The notes beneath the pieces were generated by a model, which did not search any database, was not told the DNA's origin, and saw only the letters and a list, made by a program, of their open reading frames with translations. A stretch of DNA of 64,000 nt from Chlamydomonas reinhardtii (taxonomy: Eukaryota > Chlorophyta > Chlorophyceae > Chlamydomonadales > Chlamydomonadaceae). Positions 31,677 through 44,685 of this stretch are shown here, in pieces. Location of the stretch: assembly GCF_000002595.2 (NCBI RefSeq), contig NC_057012.1, positions 2,895,332-2,959,331 on the forward strand, read 5' to 3'. The stretch's first letter is position 1. Every line of letters begins with the position of its first letter. Position numbers and translations under genes: made by a program.

Positions 31677-34187
31677 CGTCTTGCGCACTCGCTACGCTGG
31701 CGTCCAGCTCCTTGCGCAGAGCGGATGACAGCGTTCGCGCGAGGTTCTGGCTTACCCTGACTCCACACCCCTGTCAGCAGTCGCTCACTGGCGATGCCGG
31801 CACACCCCGCCGCCACTACGCAAATCGCCACCAACGAGAAGGTTCTTTATGTGACAATACTTGTGCCTGCTGCGCCGCAGGTCGCGAGCGCATGTCTCCC
31901 AGCGCCTCGCCCCGACCCAGCAAGGCACCGCGGCGTACGGGGCCAAGCGGTACAGCGACACCTCGGTGACGGAGCTGGAGGAGTGAAGGAGCCTGCACCC
32001 GCAGGTGGGGGTGGAGCAAGCGCTAGGAGGAGGGGTCATCCGTGTGCTGAAGAGACGCGATAAACGCAGAGTGCAGCAAGATGGAGCGGCTCCGTTAGGG
32101 GGCTGCATACAGAAGGGAGGAGGTTGGCGAACGTCGTAGCTACTAGTAGGACGCAGTGATGTGGCTGGGGCTGTGGCATGCGTGGACTGGGCCGGGAAAC
32201 AGGGCCTGGCCGCGGAGGAGCACTGCAGGGTGTTTGTTTGCGTACGGATGCCAATGAGAGGTGGTTGCAGATGCAACCTCGACTCGGCATGCATGGAATC
32301 AATGAAGTGGCAGCGGCAATGCTATAGACAGGGGTGCATCGATGGCACTGTCAGCACAAGGAAAGGTTCCTTGGGTCAGCGCGGAATTGGCTGGTTGAAG
32401 GGAAGCATGAATAGAGCCAGGGGATAGGTGGGGAGCATCTAGAGTTTTAGGCAGGACTCAAAACCTGGAGGTCTTGTGCTTGACAGGTGGTACACACTCG
32501 AAATAGACGCATAAGTTTCCCGAGGTGCAGCAGGCAGGCAGGCCCTTGGTTGCTGTCATATGTGCTCAGGGGAACCGTCACAACGTCATGTTCGCTTGTG
32601 CGTGTTGCGTTCTTTCAAGCATATCAATAACCGTGTAGTTGAGGCTTGACCCTTACTATCATCTGTGTCATGAACTCATGGGCCGCCATGGGCGCATGGG
32701 CGGCCAGTTGATCGCTCCGCTGAAGGATGCGACATGCGATACGGTGCGCAACTTCTGCCAACCATTGCGCTGGTCGTGCACCAGAAACCGGGTGTATCGC
32801 TGCCGGCGTCGCGGCGCGTCTGCGCAGCATGTGTTGTGCGGGGCTGGGACGGGCCCCCATTTCATGCTGCTGGAGTACCATGTGTTAACTGGTACTGAGC
32901 TGCAGATGAGCCGTCGATGGCGGCCTTACGCAATAATCATTTAGCGTTTGTTGTGATGCTGGGGTCGAGCCCCCAAACGCCCGCTGCTATGGTCGCTGTC
33001 CTGGCGGGCTCCTTGGCGCGACTGTGGTCTTTAAGATGGGCCGATGGGAGATCGTTCACAGGCACCCCGAGAAGGATGGCGGCTAATGCGTGCTGGGCTT
33101 TCCCCAGCATGCCGCAATGCAGCGCCATGCGGGCGAGGGGCGTGTCGGTGGCTGGCTCCGTGGAGCGCATGTGGGGTAGATATGGCTGAGGGGATCGGCG
33201 ACATGACTGGTCCAACTGCAGGCGCTGCACGAGAGTATCAGAATATGGGCAATTGGGCATGGCTGGTTCCCCCTGTTTGCGTGTGGTTGTGCTGCTTTTG
33301 CACCTGCCTCCTTGCCTGCCTCTCGGGATGTGGCCGCCGCTTCAGGGCGTGGTATCTGACGTGGTATGCATTGCGGCTCTTTCCGCGTGGGATGTCAGCG
33401 TATCGTCATGAATTGACGGGCGGGAGGTACATAGGCGTCCGCGAAGGTTACAGAAGTTAGCGCGTATGTGCTTGAAGGCTATTGATCGTGCTTGCAATCG
33501 CATGCCTCGGCATGTATCCGCGGGGTTGGGATCCGGTTCCCCTTGACGCAACCCTGCCTAGACGCTCCTGGACACTTATGGCCTTATGGGTGCTGTGCTG
33601 CAAGTTGATTGTTTGGGGTCTGGGAATACGCTGCACACTATGAATGCGACATTACAAGAAGGGGCAGTCCACACTGTGGGACTACGCCAACCTGCCCCTT
33701 GCCATGGCCCATGGGTGCCGCGCTGTGCTGATGAGCTGAATCCCGGAGGGTGCCTGATGTCGTACACTCCCCTCCGCCCTCATAATCCCGCCATCAGGAG
33801 GGTGGTGTGTTGCCGCGTTTGTGTGCTGTTGCTTACTGGCGCTGCTATCAGCCCAGCGAGTGCGCCACTGCAGGGGAGGCCCCGGCAGTCCGAGGAGAAC
33901 AGTCCGAGGAGAGAAACGTGATTGGAGAGATGCATGGTGCAACAGCTATCATAATAAGCCAAATTTGTACGCAGGCAAGTCGTTCACGTATGGTGCACCG
34001 AGTCCGGGTGCCGAGTGGCGACTATGCACACGGGGTCTCGCTAACGCTATGATAAAGAGCGACCTATTATCCTTGCTCTTTGTTGAGGATATGAACGAAT
34101 TCCAGTTGTTTGGCCACAGCCCGAGAAGAAGATAAACTGTGCCTGTGTTCGAGGCATAGGGCCGCGTGCAAACGTAAGTCGATTGAG
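31677..34187. other. 3' flank of CDKD and intergenic DNA
   Basis: 2.5 kb with no supportable gene. Open frames here are short, lack splice-supported partners and show no domains. The right end should contain the promoter of the receptor-like kinase gene. Confidence 0.5.
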
Positions 34188-37100
34188 ATGCACTTAGGAT
34201 CTACTTGGTGGCTAGTTCTCGCCCTGGCGAGCTCCCCGTGCAGCATCGCGCGAACCCAGCTCGTTTACACGCCAAGCCACTTCGTCGCGGCGCTGGCAGA
34301 TGATACTGTCGACAAGGTGCGGCTTGAGACTTTGCAGCTGTTGTCCCAGGCTCTTCCCAGGCTCTTCCCAACCGTTCCGCGCCGAAACATGCTTATGGGA
34401 CGACGAGCCAGGTCGCTGGCGCGCCATAAGTCCATAATGCATTGTCTCTCTGGGCGGCAAATCAAGAAGCTTAGTATGCTTGTCGCGTTGCGGCTCGTCA
34501 CCTCGGGACCAGCGGGACTGCACGCCTTAGCCAAGTCCTCCCCCTCCCCCCCCCCAGGCAATGTTTCTATAGACGCTCCTTTTACCCCGGGTCTAGCTGG
34601 CGGGCTACCTCCATATAAAGCATGGCACCACTTGCCTCTGCTGATGGCCGGGGCCATGATGTACTGAAGAAGTCGTTGCGAAGTGTCACCTTGCAAGCGC
34701 CATAGTCATGCGTGTCCCAGCCACCACACTTCCGCCGGGTCCACGACTCCAGCCTTGTCCCACCCCGCAAGCAACGCACACCCCGAAACTCCCTTCCCAG
34801 CCACCATTCGTACTGACCATCTGCATAAACTGCCGTAACGCGTGTTTGGGTGTTCCCAATGATGCAGGTCCAGGTGGAAGTGCCGCTGGTGGCCCTGACG
34901 GAGGACGTCTTCCAGAGGTCGGGCGTGCGTGTGCCGGTCTACATCAACCGGACCGTAACCGTGGTGGGCAGCCCGCAGCTTCCAGAGTGGCCAATGCTGC
35001 AGTTCATGGCCTGGCACACGGTAGGTGCCTCTGTGCGCTCCATCCACAGCCGGGTTTCATACCATGCTCCATGACGAGTGCCCGTGTCAGCGGCAGGCGT
35101 AGGGCGGGGTCGGCTGGAACGGCTGGATAGCGCTTACAGCGTAGGAACAAGCTAACTGGGCAACCCATGCAATTGTGCGTATACCCTTCCCCTTGTGCTC
35201 TCCAAAAGCACTGAGCGTGCGCGGTTTTCGTCATAATACGCGTGCCTACTTCCGTGTGCTTTCCTGCTAGGCAGACTCGCACGCATACACAGGTACACGC
35301 ATGCCGTACATACACAGACCCCCGTCTGCGTCACATGAACCTACCCTCCTACCAAACTGCTCCTGGGCTCTGCTCCTGCACCCACCTACAGGTCGAGCTG
35401 TGCGCAGGTGTTACACTGCTGTTCACCAATGTGATCATACAGTACAACGTGCTTGACAGCCCCGCGCGGGTGAGCAGCAGGAGCTGTGCCATGATACACG
35501 CCCCCTTCACGACAATCTGACCGTTCCATTGCATGCGCGTGGTGGGCCGTTGTCTCATCGTTGCGGTTCCGCTGTCTACCTTTGCTCATGTGTAGGCGAA
35601 ACGGCCCCTCACATGCCGCCGCGTCCTTCATCCCGTCCTGTCGCAATGCATGCAGACGCCAAACCTGTACCTCTTCGCGCCCTCCAAGGCACCCAACCTG
35701 GGCCCAAACGGCACGCGAGTTGTTCTACAGGCCGCCGCACTAATACTACGTAAGTCTGGCAACCTAATTGCGGCTCGTGTCCAGCCGCGGTTTTTATCAT
35801 GTGTCAAGTGGGCGTACGTACGCTTTTGCCCTGCTAAGTACATCCCATATTCACTCGAATACTTAAATGAACGATTGCTTGCAACTTTATTGGCCGTTTG
35901 CTTGCTTGCAGCGTCGTGTTTACCTGTGCGGCTGCGCAGTCAGGTGCGCGTGAGATAATATGCGGGCCTCATGAGCAGGGCTGGGGTAGCAAACGGTCAG
36001 ACCCAGGGCGGCGGAAGGGGCCCAAGGAAGATAAGCTGGGGCAGGGAACAAGAACGGGTGTCAGCGTTCCCGCGGCTGGATGAAGGGTTATACCCGCCGT
36101 GCAGTGGCTTGGGAAGGGTTATATGGCGGCTCGATGGGCGGAGGATGCATCTGTGAACAATGCTGCAAATAAACATCCTCATTCACGGGGCTGGGCAAGG
36201 GCATGGGGCAAGGGCATTGCGCTGGGAGCAGGGGCTGAGACACTCGGCACGGAGGCTTTAGAGATAGGAAGCGAGCAACGCTGGCCAACTCGCACTTTGA
36301 TCGCCTGCAATACCTCATTTCTCCAGGATGCCCTCTGTCGTACTGCGTGTGCAGAACTTGGTGCCAGTTGCAAGGCCCGTCTGGGAGGGACCCGGGCCGC
36401 AAACTGCACAGCTCTACCCCATGAAAACTTCATGTTCGAACTCGGTAAGCAGGATTGCACGCACAGATGTAGTGCCTGCCGCTGGACTGGCGCTCGTGAT
36501 CGGTTTGCTCATTGGAACAAACCCGCACAAGCATGGTGACTTGCAGCGCTCTGCCGATTGTCCCCCGCCGCCTCCAGACTGACGCCCCTGTCTTAGAGCG
36601 ATGTTGGCAGTCGGTGAGTGTTCTTGGGCTTAGTGCTTGGCATGTACGCATGCGTTTCCAGCAGTGTCTTTTGCGCTCGGCTATCATGCACCGTGTGGCG
36701 GGTGCATGGGATGCGGGCGGAAGGCATGTTAGGCAAGCGGTCCGTACTTGGCTAATATGTCCCAACAACCTCACAACCTCAACCACGACGTGTGCGTGCC
36801 TACCCTGTCATTATGTGCAGGGTATGTTACTGCAGCAAGGTGCGATGACAGGACGTACGGCATACACATTCTGTGACCAGTCTGTGCTTATGTCGGTTCA
36901 GGTCGCGTAAGGCACGTGCAATGGCTTGTGCCAGATAGTCTAGATAGGGAAAGCCTGGGAAAGCTTCAATTACATCTTGCTTCAATTACATCTTGCTATG
37001 TACCAGTGTGTGTGCCTGCTGACCTGTAATCGTCGCAACTGCTGTGGGCCACAGATTACGCCTACCCTGGAGCTGAAAGCGTAAGCGGGGTGTGGGGATA

Positions 37101-40100
37101 GATGGGGTAGCAATGCCTGACATGCGCCTAGCGGCCTAGTAACGCAACCAAGAAGGGTGCAGAACCAGCTTTGTGTGTGCAATATGTTCACAGGCTTTTG
37201 ACGGCACGGTAGTGGCCAACAATGTCACACTGCGCTTTCTGGACGTCAGCATCCTGTGTCAGCAGGTGGACAGGGTATCCTTTGCCGGTGGCAGGCAGGC
37301 CGCTTTCGTGTGATACATTCCGGTGGCAAGCACTCGTGTCTAGCTGTGCATGGGCACAGTCAGCGCGTTTGCGCTGACTTCTTATTCTGGGTGCTGAGTG
37401 TGATGATATATTCTGCATGCAGGTAGTGACCGATGAGTGCTTAGTCAGCCTTGGACCATACGGTGAGTTCACAGCTTGACAGGGCGACCCATCGATCCTG
37501 CCGAGCACCGATGCCCCTTCGCATGCTGGGCCGTGTATGGCTTTCGCCAACGCGGCTTCGTCCATCGCACACAGCCTCCAACCCGCCTGCATACCTCCGC
37601 ACTTTGGCCGGGCGCCCAGAACGCCAGGGGCGGGGCGCTCCGTCGCCTCTTAATGATCACTGCGCACACCGCCTTGCCTAACGTAGCTAGCTCCACGATG
37701 GCCTCTCATACGCTCATGTTTTCCGCGAACGCTCACTGTACAGGCTGCCTGGTGTACGTCAATCGGCTGATGTCTGCTCAGCCGCTGGTGCCGATCTCGG
37801 CGCAAATGCGGGCAATCATTGCACAGCAGCAGCAACAGGCTGAGTCCGGCAGCGTGCCCATGTATGCGTTAGCCGGCGGCGGCGTGCCAGCCTCCTCCAC
37901 GGCTGAAGGAGGGAGCAGCAAGCCCGCGGTGCTTGCTGGCGCTGTCGTTGGAGGTGGGCACGTCCGCATGCCCGCGTGTTCACTCTAGCATCTGTTTCCA
38001 CATCGCACCTCATGTGTGTGTACTGGGGTCGCGGCGGCTGCAGAAATCAGCCATTGGGGGCGCCACGGGGGGCGTGCCAGCGGCCATGGGGGCCATACGC
38101 ACATTGCCTTATGCCACGTACACGTATGGGATGGAAGCGTATCACTACTGCTTTGCCCGCTCGACATCGGGTTTCACTCATGCCCTCGCTCTCCGCTGAC
38201 AGGGGTTGCTGGGGCGGCGCTGCTGCTGGCGGCGGCGGCAACTGCGTTTCTATCGTATCGCCGCAGGAAAAGGCTTCGGCCGAACCAGCACCAACAAGGT
38301 CGGCTATTGAAGCGCGCAGGTTCCGCTGATGTGAGCGGGCATTGCGACAGCAAGCACCACCAGAAGGGATGCGGCAACGATCCGTCTGTAGTGGTGGTTC
38401 TTGATGGGCCCGATGCTAAAACTGATGACGGCTCCAGCAGTTACGCAGGTGAGCATTCTCCCAACACTCGATGCCCCAGGCCTGCGGCCTCGTGCAAATA
38501 CAGGTTGCGGTGTGCAAGCATGCGGCCTATGTTGGCTTGCCTCGTTTGAACCGCGGCCCGCACCTATGATGATTCGTGTGCTCATACTGCTGGTGCATGC
38601 ACTCGCAACATTTGCCATTCCTGGACGCAGACAGCACAAGCTCCGCCTCGACATCACCTGCGACGCCCCTGCCTGCCGCTGGTCGGCAGGGGTCTCCCGG
38701 GCCATCTGGGTCGCAGCCGCAGCAGCACGCGGATGCCGGCTGGCGACTGCCGGACTTGGTGGTCTCGAGCGCGCCGCTGAGGGCGGGGCTTGAAACCCAG
38801 TTTGTGGTGGTGTCACGGGGACACGCCGCAGACGCCCCTGCGGACATCACAGCCCAGAGTATGGCGCCAGGGTTGCCCCGCAGCTGCGCAGCGGGGTATG
38901 CGGATCAGGGCGCCGCGACTCCCGGCGAGGCACCACTAACCCGTTGCGCAAAGAGCTTCAGCCGAGCAGCAGCACTCGTGTGCGAGCCCCAGGAGCACCC
39001 CCAGCGCCGCGCTGAGGCAGCGCGTGCGGGGACTGAGGCGCTACGCGCGCCTGATGTGTTTTCCAGCACCGGCAGCAGTACCAGCACCGGAGCTTCGGCA
39101 GGCAAGGGCTCTGCAGTCCAGCCAGCGTCAGCACTCACCAGCACCTACGCGTCAGCACTGGCGGTCTTGTGGCTCGGCCGCACCAACATCGAAAGTCTGC
39201 TGACTGCATCGGGCGGTGCGGACCCATCCCCATGGCCAACTGAGGACGCAGCTACACCACCTGGCTTCGGCGATGCCGCTCGCAACACGGACGCAGTGGT
39301 TGAGCCGGCTGCGCAAGTGGCCGTGTCGGTAGCGAACGCGGCTGCAGAGGTTGCCTCCACAGGCACGCCCGCGGCCGCCGTGTCGCTGCTGCTGCCCCCT
39401 CTGACGCTGGGCGCGGAGCCGCCGGCGCCGCCGGTGGAGGTGGTGGAGCTGCTGCCGCACAAGCTGGGCAAGGGCAGCTTCGGCCGCGTGCTGGAGGGCC
39501 GGTATCGGGGGCAGCGGGTGGCTGTGAAGCAGGCCCTGGACCTGCATGACGGCCTCACACTGCCGGTAGCGTCCGTGGTGGCGTCTTTCCTGCAGGTGGG
39601 TGGGGGTTGCATGTTTTTAGGTGACATGGGAACCGCTCATGTGCTGACGCGCCCGCCACTCCTGTCCATCCACAGGAGGTCCAGGTCATGGGGCGCTGCA
39701 CGCACCCCAACATCACCACGCTTCTGGCTGCGTGTCTGGCTCCACCCAAGCTGTGCCTGGTGATGGAGCTGATGGACACAAGCCTGGAGGCACTCATCTT
39801 CGGGGGGCCGCCGGGGCACCTGCTGCCGCTGCCAAAAGTGCTGCACATTGCCATACAGATGGCCCGCGGCCTCGAGGTGCGTGGCTCGTTTTGTAGGTTG
39901 CCCTGCCACGCGATATGGCAGCCCGGGTGTGTTATGTCTGTAATAGCTAACTAGGCAGGCCCAAGACTAACTCAACTTTGGTCCTGCGCCGCATCCCTCC
40001 TCGGCTGTGTTTCGCAGTACCTGCACCCCACCGTGATCCACCGCGACCTCAAGCCTTCGAATGTGCTCATCAGCAACCCTGGCGGCGAGCACCCTATCGT

Positions 40101-41167
40101 AAAGCTCACGGTACGTGTATGGCGCACACGCCTGCGTGGGCATGGTCCTGGTGGAGGGAAGCGTCTACACGCGCTTGTGGCGGGGACCGGCTGGAACATG
40201 AAAGGAGGCTGAACGCGAGCAAGCGACCTGCCCACGCCGTACGGCATGTGTGCGCACAGGACTTTGGGCTGTCGAAGATCTCTGAGATGACACTGGAAAC
40301 GGCCCACCCAGAGGCGGGCACACCGGCGTACCTGGCACCGGGTAAGGCGCTCCTCGTGTGCTGTTGCCAGCTGCCCGCTGCAGCTGCCAGCAGCCAGAAG
40401 TGGTTGAACACAAGGGAAACTTTGTCTGCGGGCCCTTACTGACTGCCGTTGCCTGTGTGGCTTCGCTGCAGAGTGCTTTGACATCACCAACAACAAGTTG
40501 ACGCACCAAGTGGTGAGTGCGCCCAACCTGCCCAATGCCCACGCAAGCAAATTGAAGACTGCCTGTTATGTACCGCGTGCTGCACCGGGGCTGCATCACT
40601 TCGACCGCACCCACCAACACCAAAGCAAAGCCCAAGTGCGATGTTCTTCACATGACGGACATGTGGTCATCCAATACGCGTTGCGCACCCCCTCGCCGTC
40701 CTCCACAGGACATGTACGCGTTTGCCGTGTGCATCTGGGCGATGCTCACGGGGGAAATCCCATGGAAGAATCACAACGTGGTGTCTGTAGCCTACAACGT
40801 GCACATGGGCAGGCGGCCGCCGTTGGACTTGACAGATGACGTCCGCTGCCCGCGCAAGCTGCGCAAGCTGATCGAGCAGTGCTGGGATGCAGAGCCGCGC
40901 CGCCGTCCTGCGGTGAGCGGCGCGGGTGCAGGGAACGTTGGGGCGCATTGTGTGTTCTCAGGCATCCGACCATGTGTGTACTGCAACAACAATGCTGGAG
41001 GCGGTCCATGAGACCATGGCCGTAGCACCAGCAAGTCTTTACGTCGTGGATGCTTGTGCATGACTGACATGGTCGTACTCGTGGGCCACCGCACGCAGGC
41101 GGCTGAGGCTGTGAAGGAGCTGCTGGTCGTGCGGGAGCAGCTGCTGCTGATGCCGTCTGGGAAGTAA
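34188..41167 (+). CDS. Receptor-like protein kinase: secreted ectodomain, one TM helix, TKL kinase, ~974 aa
   Basis: Nineteen exons: 34188-34316, 34868-35020, 35392-35469, 35656-35749, 35912-35943, 36327-36444, 36597-36613, 36821-36901, 37194-37265, 37423-37462, 37744-37953, 38203-38448, 38631-39595, 39676-39876, 40018-40110, 40260-40341, 40472-40512, 40709-40912, 41099-41167. A signal peptide (MHLGSTWWLVLALASSP) starts a ~330-residue ectodomain with N-glycosylation sites (NRT, NVT), scattered Cys and beta-rich phrases like those of volvocine pectin-lyase-like kinases. A TM helix (about 333-358, GAALLLAAAATAFLSY) is followed by RRRKR. After a Ser/Ala-rich region, the kinase (about 693-965) has GKGSFGRV, VAVKQ, HRDLKPSNVL, DFGLSK and a TPAYLAPE activation segment, so it looks active and TKL/MAP3K-like. 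Exons 7-9 are the weakest: one is 17 bases long and one donor is CAG|GTCGCG. A further exon at 37055-37078 is possible. Confidence 0.85.
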
Positions 41168-42795
41168 GGAACGTCACACGTTGACGTAGCCTGGAGGCTT
41201 GTGGCGCCGCTGGCCTTCGCTGGCATGCCAGTGTCAGTCGGCAACATGCCAGAATTTCAGGGACGCGCTGCTCACGATGGGAACCAGGGGGGGCGAGCCT
41301 GGCCAGGCTGCGGGTGACATGTGGAGTACCCGCGCTTGCGCTGGCGGGTGTTGAATTAGGTGTTGGAGCCTTGGGGGCCGCCGGGCCGGTAACGGAGTTG
41401 GATGTGAGTATGCTACGGCTTAGCAAGGCATTACATGAGGATGTACAAAGGTTTGGATCCGTGCGGCCCCATCGCCTCCTTATGATAAATTTATGGCGGC
41501 GTGTTGAGAATCATGCCATGGACTGTATCAAGCAGGCACATGGTCAAACTGGCACGCATGCCATTTTATTGTTGCTGCAGTGCATGTTCAGCATGGTTGC
41601 ATACTGCTGCCACAGAGCATGTGCATTTGCAGATCATGCTGCTCAACAGAACCAATATGCTGCCACAGAGTATGTGCATTTGCAGTTAATGCTATTCAAC
41701 AGAGTCTTGCTTGAGCACGAGAACCATAAAACTACAACATTTGCTGCAGCATCCTGTGTTTACCCCGGCGGCTGCCCGTGCTGGCTGCACTTGCTGAGGG
41801 ATGCATGGCTTTAATGACTTCTGGCACGCATCAGGGCCTGTCGACGGAGGGGAGCGATTGCCCTGCTCAACCCATTTAAGTTTGCTTATGTTGTATTTAA
41901 ATTAATAATTGAGCCCCGCATCCTGACACGGGGCAGGGTGCCTGGGCAACAGGTGCAGCAGGATAGGGATCGGTGTGCGCAGTGGGCTCGTAATTCTCTT
42001 GTTCACGCTGGTGCTCGTCGTAGAGTGCAGGCAGGGCACCGCGCGTGCGGCTGCGGTGTTGTAGCTGATGCGTGACATCAGATGCAGTGCGCCCTGTAGG
42101 GCGGCTTAAGCGCCGGTTGTCTGCTCTGGTGCCTCTGCCTGGCTGCTGCATGCCGTAGATTGCGGAGAGGTGCCGATATGGGTTGTGCGTGGGAGCCAAC
42201 TGACGTGGGCGTGTTCCTGAGAGGAGGGTCAAGGGAAAGAGGAGACGGAGGGCGGGTCCAGGAGCAGAGGCACGCTGTTGGCAGGCAAGATACAGGAATC
42301 TCTTGTTGCAATGAGCGTGGACGACACCTGGAACTGATACCGTACTGGCCCTGGTTTCACACTTCACCCTAGCTGTGGGTGCGAGTGACCGACAACAGGC
42401 AGCCGGGCAGCCGAGGCTTGATGCCACTGGCCCGTGAGTCCCTGCATGGTTGCTTTGCCATTGTGGGGCCCAGTCAGTGCAGGTTGCAGGGCAGGATCCA
42501 CGTACTGAAGGCAGGGCTTGAGGGCTGACTGGGCTGGCAGGGAATCCAAGCAAGTGTGGCGTGGTTTGAAGCAACGAAGTGCTCTGACACCCATCTTGGA
42601 TGGCATGTTTTGAGAGGTTGCGGGCCATGCCCTGGGGCGCAGACAGGATGTCATCCTCCTGAACACCTCGCCTGGTCCAACACACTGACCCGTGCCACTG
42701 TTAAAATGCCTGTAGCATGGTAGCACAGTTCTTCGTCCCGTATCTGCGTCTGCTACGTTCAGCATTGAGACGTGTCGAGTTCCAAGTTAGGCTTG
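41168..42795. other. 3' flank of the receptor kinase and intergenic DNA
   Basis: About 1.6 kb between the kinase stop codon and the retroelement. It holds a two-unit tandem repeat (listed separately). A 262-codon minus-strand open frame at 41897-42685 shows no domain, signal or splice context and is not called. Confidence 0.45.
41605..41706. repeat. 53-bp tandem repeat, two imperfect units
   Basis: Two adjacent units with period 53, each beginning TGCTGCCACAGAG and containing GTGCATTTGCAG and CAACAGA. They differ at several bases. They lie in AT-richer sequence, probably the 3' flank of the receptor kinase gene. Confidence 0.8.
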
Positions 42796-43114
42796 AATTC
42801 AGATTTTGGACTGTGTCAAAAATCGGGTTTGGGGGCGCCAATGGGGCTGCCGAGTTCGGCCCATGCGCATGGGTGGGAGCATGGTCGAGGTGTGGATAGA
42901 GTAAGGGATGTTGAACCAATTTCCAGGTTGTTTCTTATCTACGGTCTTACTAGCTCTTTACACGGCGAGCCGAGACAGGTTCAGGCCGGCCACGCGTTGG
43001 GCCAGTGTGCCGGCGGAGTAGAATCGAGTTTGACGTCTTGCGTAGTTTTACTTCCTTCGTGGGTAGCGATTCAGGCTAGGGGGGCGGTAGGCGCGGCGCT
43101 GGCCCGTCTTTCGC
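42796..43114 (+). repeat. A1 repeat of the retroelement
   Basis: 319 bp block from AATTCAGATTTTGG to CCCGTCTTTCGC. It matches A2 (46147-46465) base for base as far as I can see, with a constant offset of 3351. Confidence 0.9.
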
Positions 43115-43580
43115 AATGTGGCCTCCGGCTCCGGTGACCTCGAGGCTAAGCGAGCATGGCTTCAAACGTGTCTTGGGATGACACCCGAGCGCACGCAGTC
43201 ACAGCGGCTCATTGTTGCTAACGGGATGCCCGCCTCCATCTCAGGTCTATACCACCGGCGGGCTCGTCGTCGGCAGCCCGACAGGCTCAGGACGCCGACA
43301 AGGCCACTCGTGCAGACGCTTTGGCTGACTTCCACGCGGCAGCAGAGCAGTCGACTTCAAAGAGGAGGCTAAATGCGACACCCTGGAGCAGCTGGATAAA
43401 TCTGGGCGAGCTGTAGATACAGCAGGCCGGCAGCACGGCGGAGATGGCGGGCATGCACACGGGGGCAAGCCGTGCGAGGGCCAGGGGGGCGCGGGGGCCG
43501 CCGGGGCCAGCCCGCCAGGCGCGCTGGGAGTGACCGGGGCGGGAGGGACGACGGGTTCGGGAAGACCGACGGCCACTCTG

Positions 43581-43599
43581 CAGCAGCACCACCACCACC

Positions 43600-43630
<31 letters not shown>

Positions 43631-43637
43631 CCACCAC

Positions 43638-43675
<38 letters not shown>

Positions 43676-43733
43676 CCACCACCACCACCACCACCACCAC
43701 CACCAGCAGCACCAACAGCAGCAGCAGCAGCAG
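43581..43733 (+). repeat. CAG/CAC trinucleotide repeat tract
   Basis: About 150 bp of alternating CAC and CAG runs inside the retroelement. It would read as His/Gln in one frame. Low-complexity tracts of this kind are common in this genome, so the apparent peptide is weak evidence of coding. Confidence 0.9.
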
Positions 43734-44255
43734 ACTCAGCTGCAAGTGACCGGGGCACCAACTGCTGGCGTTGGTGCCAGCCGCCTCCACGGGGATGGGG
43801 CTGGCCGCCGGACTGCGGCCGGCCGCCGGTGCGCTGGCGGCGGCGCAGTTGCCGAAAGCCTCTGGCCAAGCCTACCCGTGCTTCAGGGCGTGGACCATTC
43901 CGGGCCGCCGGGCGTCAAGCGGCCTAACCTTCACTCAGTGCCCGGTCCTGGACCCGCGCCGCACAACCCGCAGCTCTACGGCATCGTCATCACAAAGATC
44001 CGGCAGGGCGCCGCCGCCGGGGCCCACCGGCGCTAGCTACCATCGGCTTCCGTAGAGGGCTTGCCCGGCCCAGCCCCATGTGGGCCTGCCCGTTCGTCTC
44101 CCGGGCCTGCGGCAGAGCCGGCTCCTATGGAAGGCTTGCTGGTGAGCTGGCGGCGCGTTGTTGTTGCCTTGCTAGTCGGTGTGGGGAAAGCAGGGGCACA
44201 ACCGTAGTGGCAAGTCCCAGCGCGGGTACCTCTTAGATCCTTCCTCAGGGTTACA

Positions 44256-44685
44256 GAGGCGCTGATGCACGTTACGGTCCCCTGCCGCCGGGGTATCGGG
44301 GCGTTTGGGCGGTCACGTAACGAGCCCCCTTCCTCGGGGCCCCCTGCGGTGGGCAGAGGCGTGGGCTGCCACGGTTGATGTGTATTAGAGGAGGGGCGTG
44401 AATGGGGCGGATCACAGGCGGAGAGTAACGGAGTTGGACGGGGTTCGACCGGGGAGAGTAGGGGAGAGTAACGGAGAGTAACGGAGAGGAACGGAGAGTA
44501 ACGGAGTTGAAGAAGGTGGCGTCGGGGTAGGACTAAGGGCACCCTCCTCGGGTAGAGGCGCTGATGCACGTTACGGTCCGCTGATGCACGTTACGGTCCC
44601 CTGCCGCCGGGGTCATTGGGGCGCTTGGCCGGCGTTAGGGCCCCCCTCCTCGGGGAGACAGAGGCGCTGATGCACGTTACGGTCC
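44256..44685. repeat. Interspersed minisatellite units inside the retroelement
   Basis: The unit CTGATGCACGTTACGGTCC, mostly preceded by GAGGCG, occurs four times (near 44256, 44554, 44580 and 44661). Between them, at about 44450-44510, is a short array of GGAGAGTAACGGAGAGTA units. Confidence 0.85.

Noticed and set aside
37055-37078. Extra exon ITPTLELK in the receptor kinase gene
   Set aside because: It fits in phase only with a GC donor directly before GTAAGC; left out of the model but noted as possible.
41314-41814. 166-codon frame after the receptor kinase
   Set aside because: It covers the 53-bp tandem repeat, has no domain or splice sites, and lies in probable 3' flank.
41897-42685. 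262-codon minus-strand frame left of the retroelement
   Set aside because: No recognisable domain, composition unlike neighbouring genes, no supporting start context.
43530-44036. His/Gln-rich protein gene
   Set aside because: The peptide is produced by the CAG/CAC tract inside a broken retroelement; treated as part of that fossil, not as a host gene.
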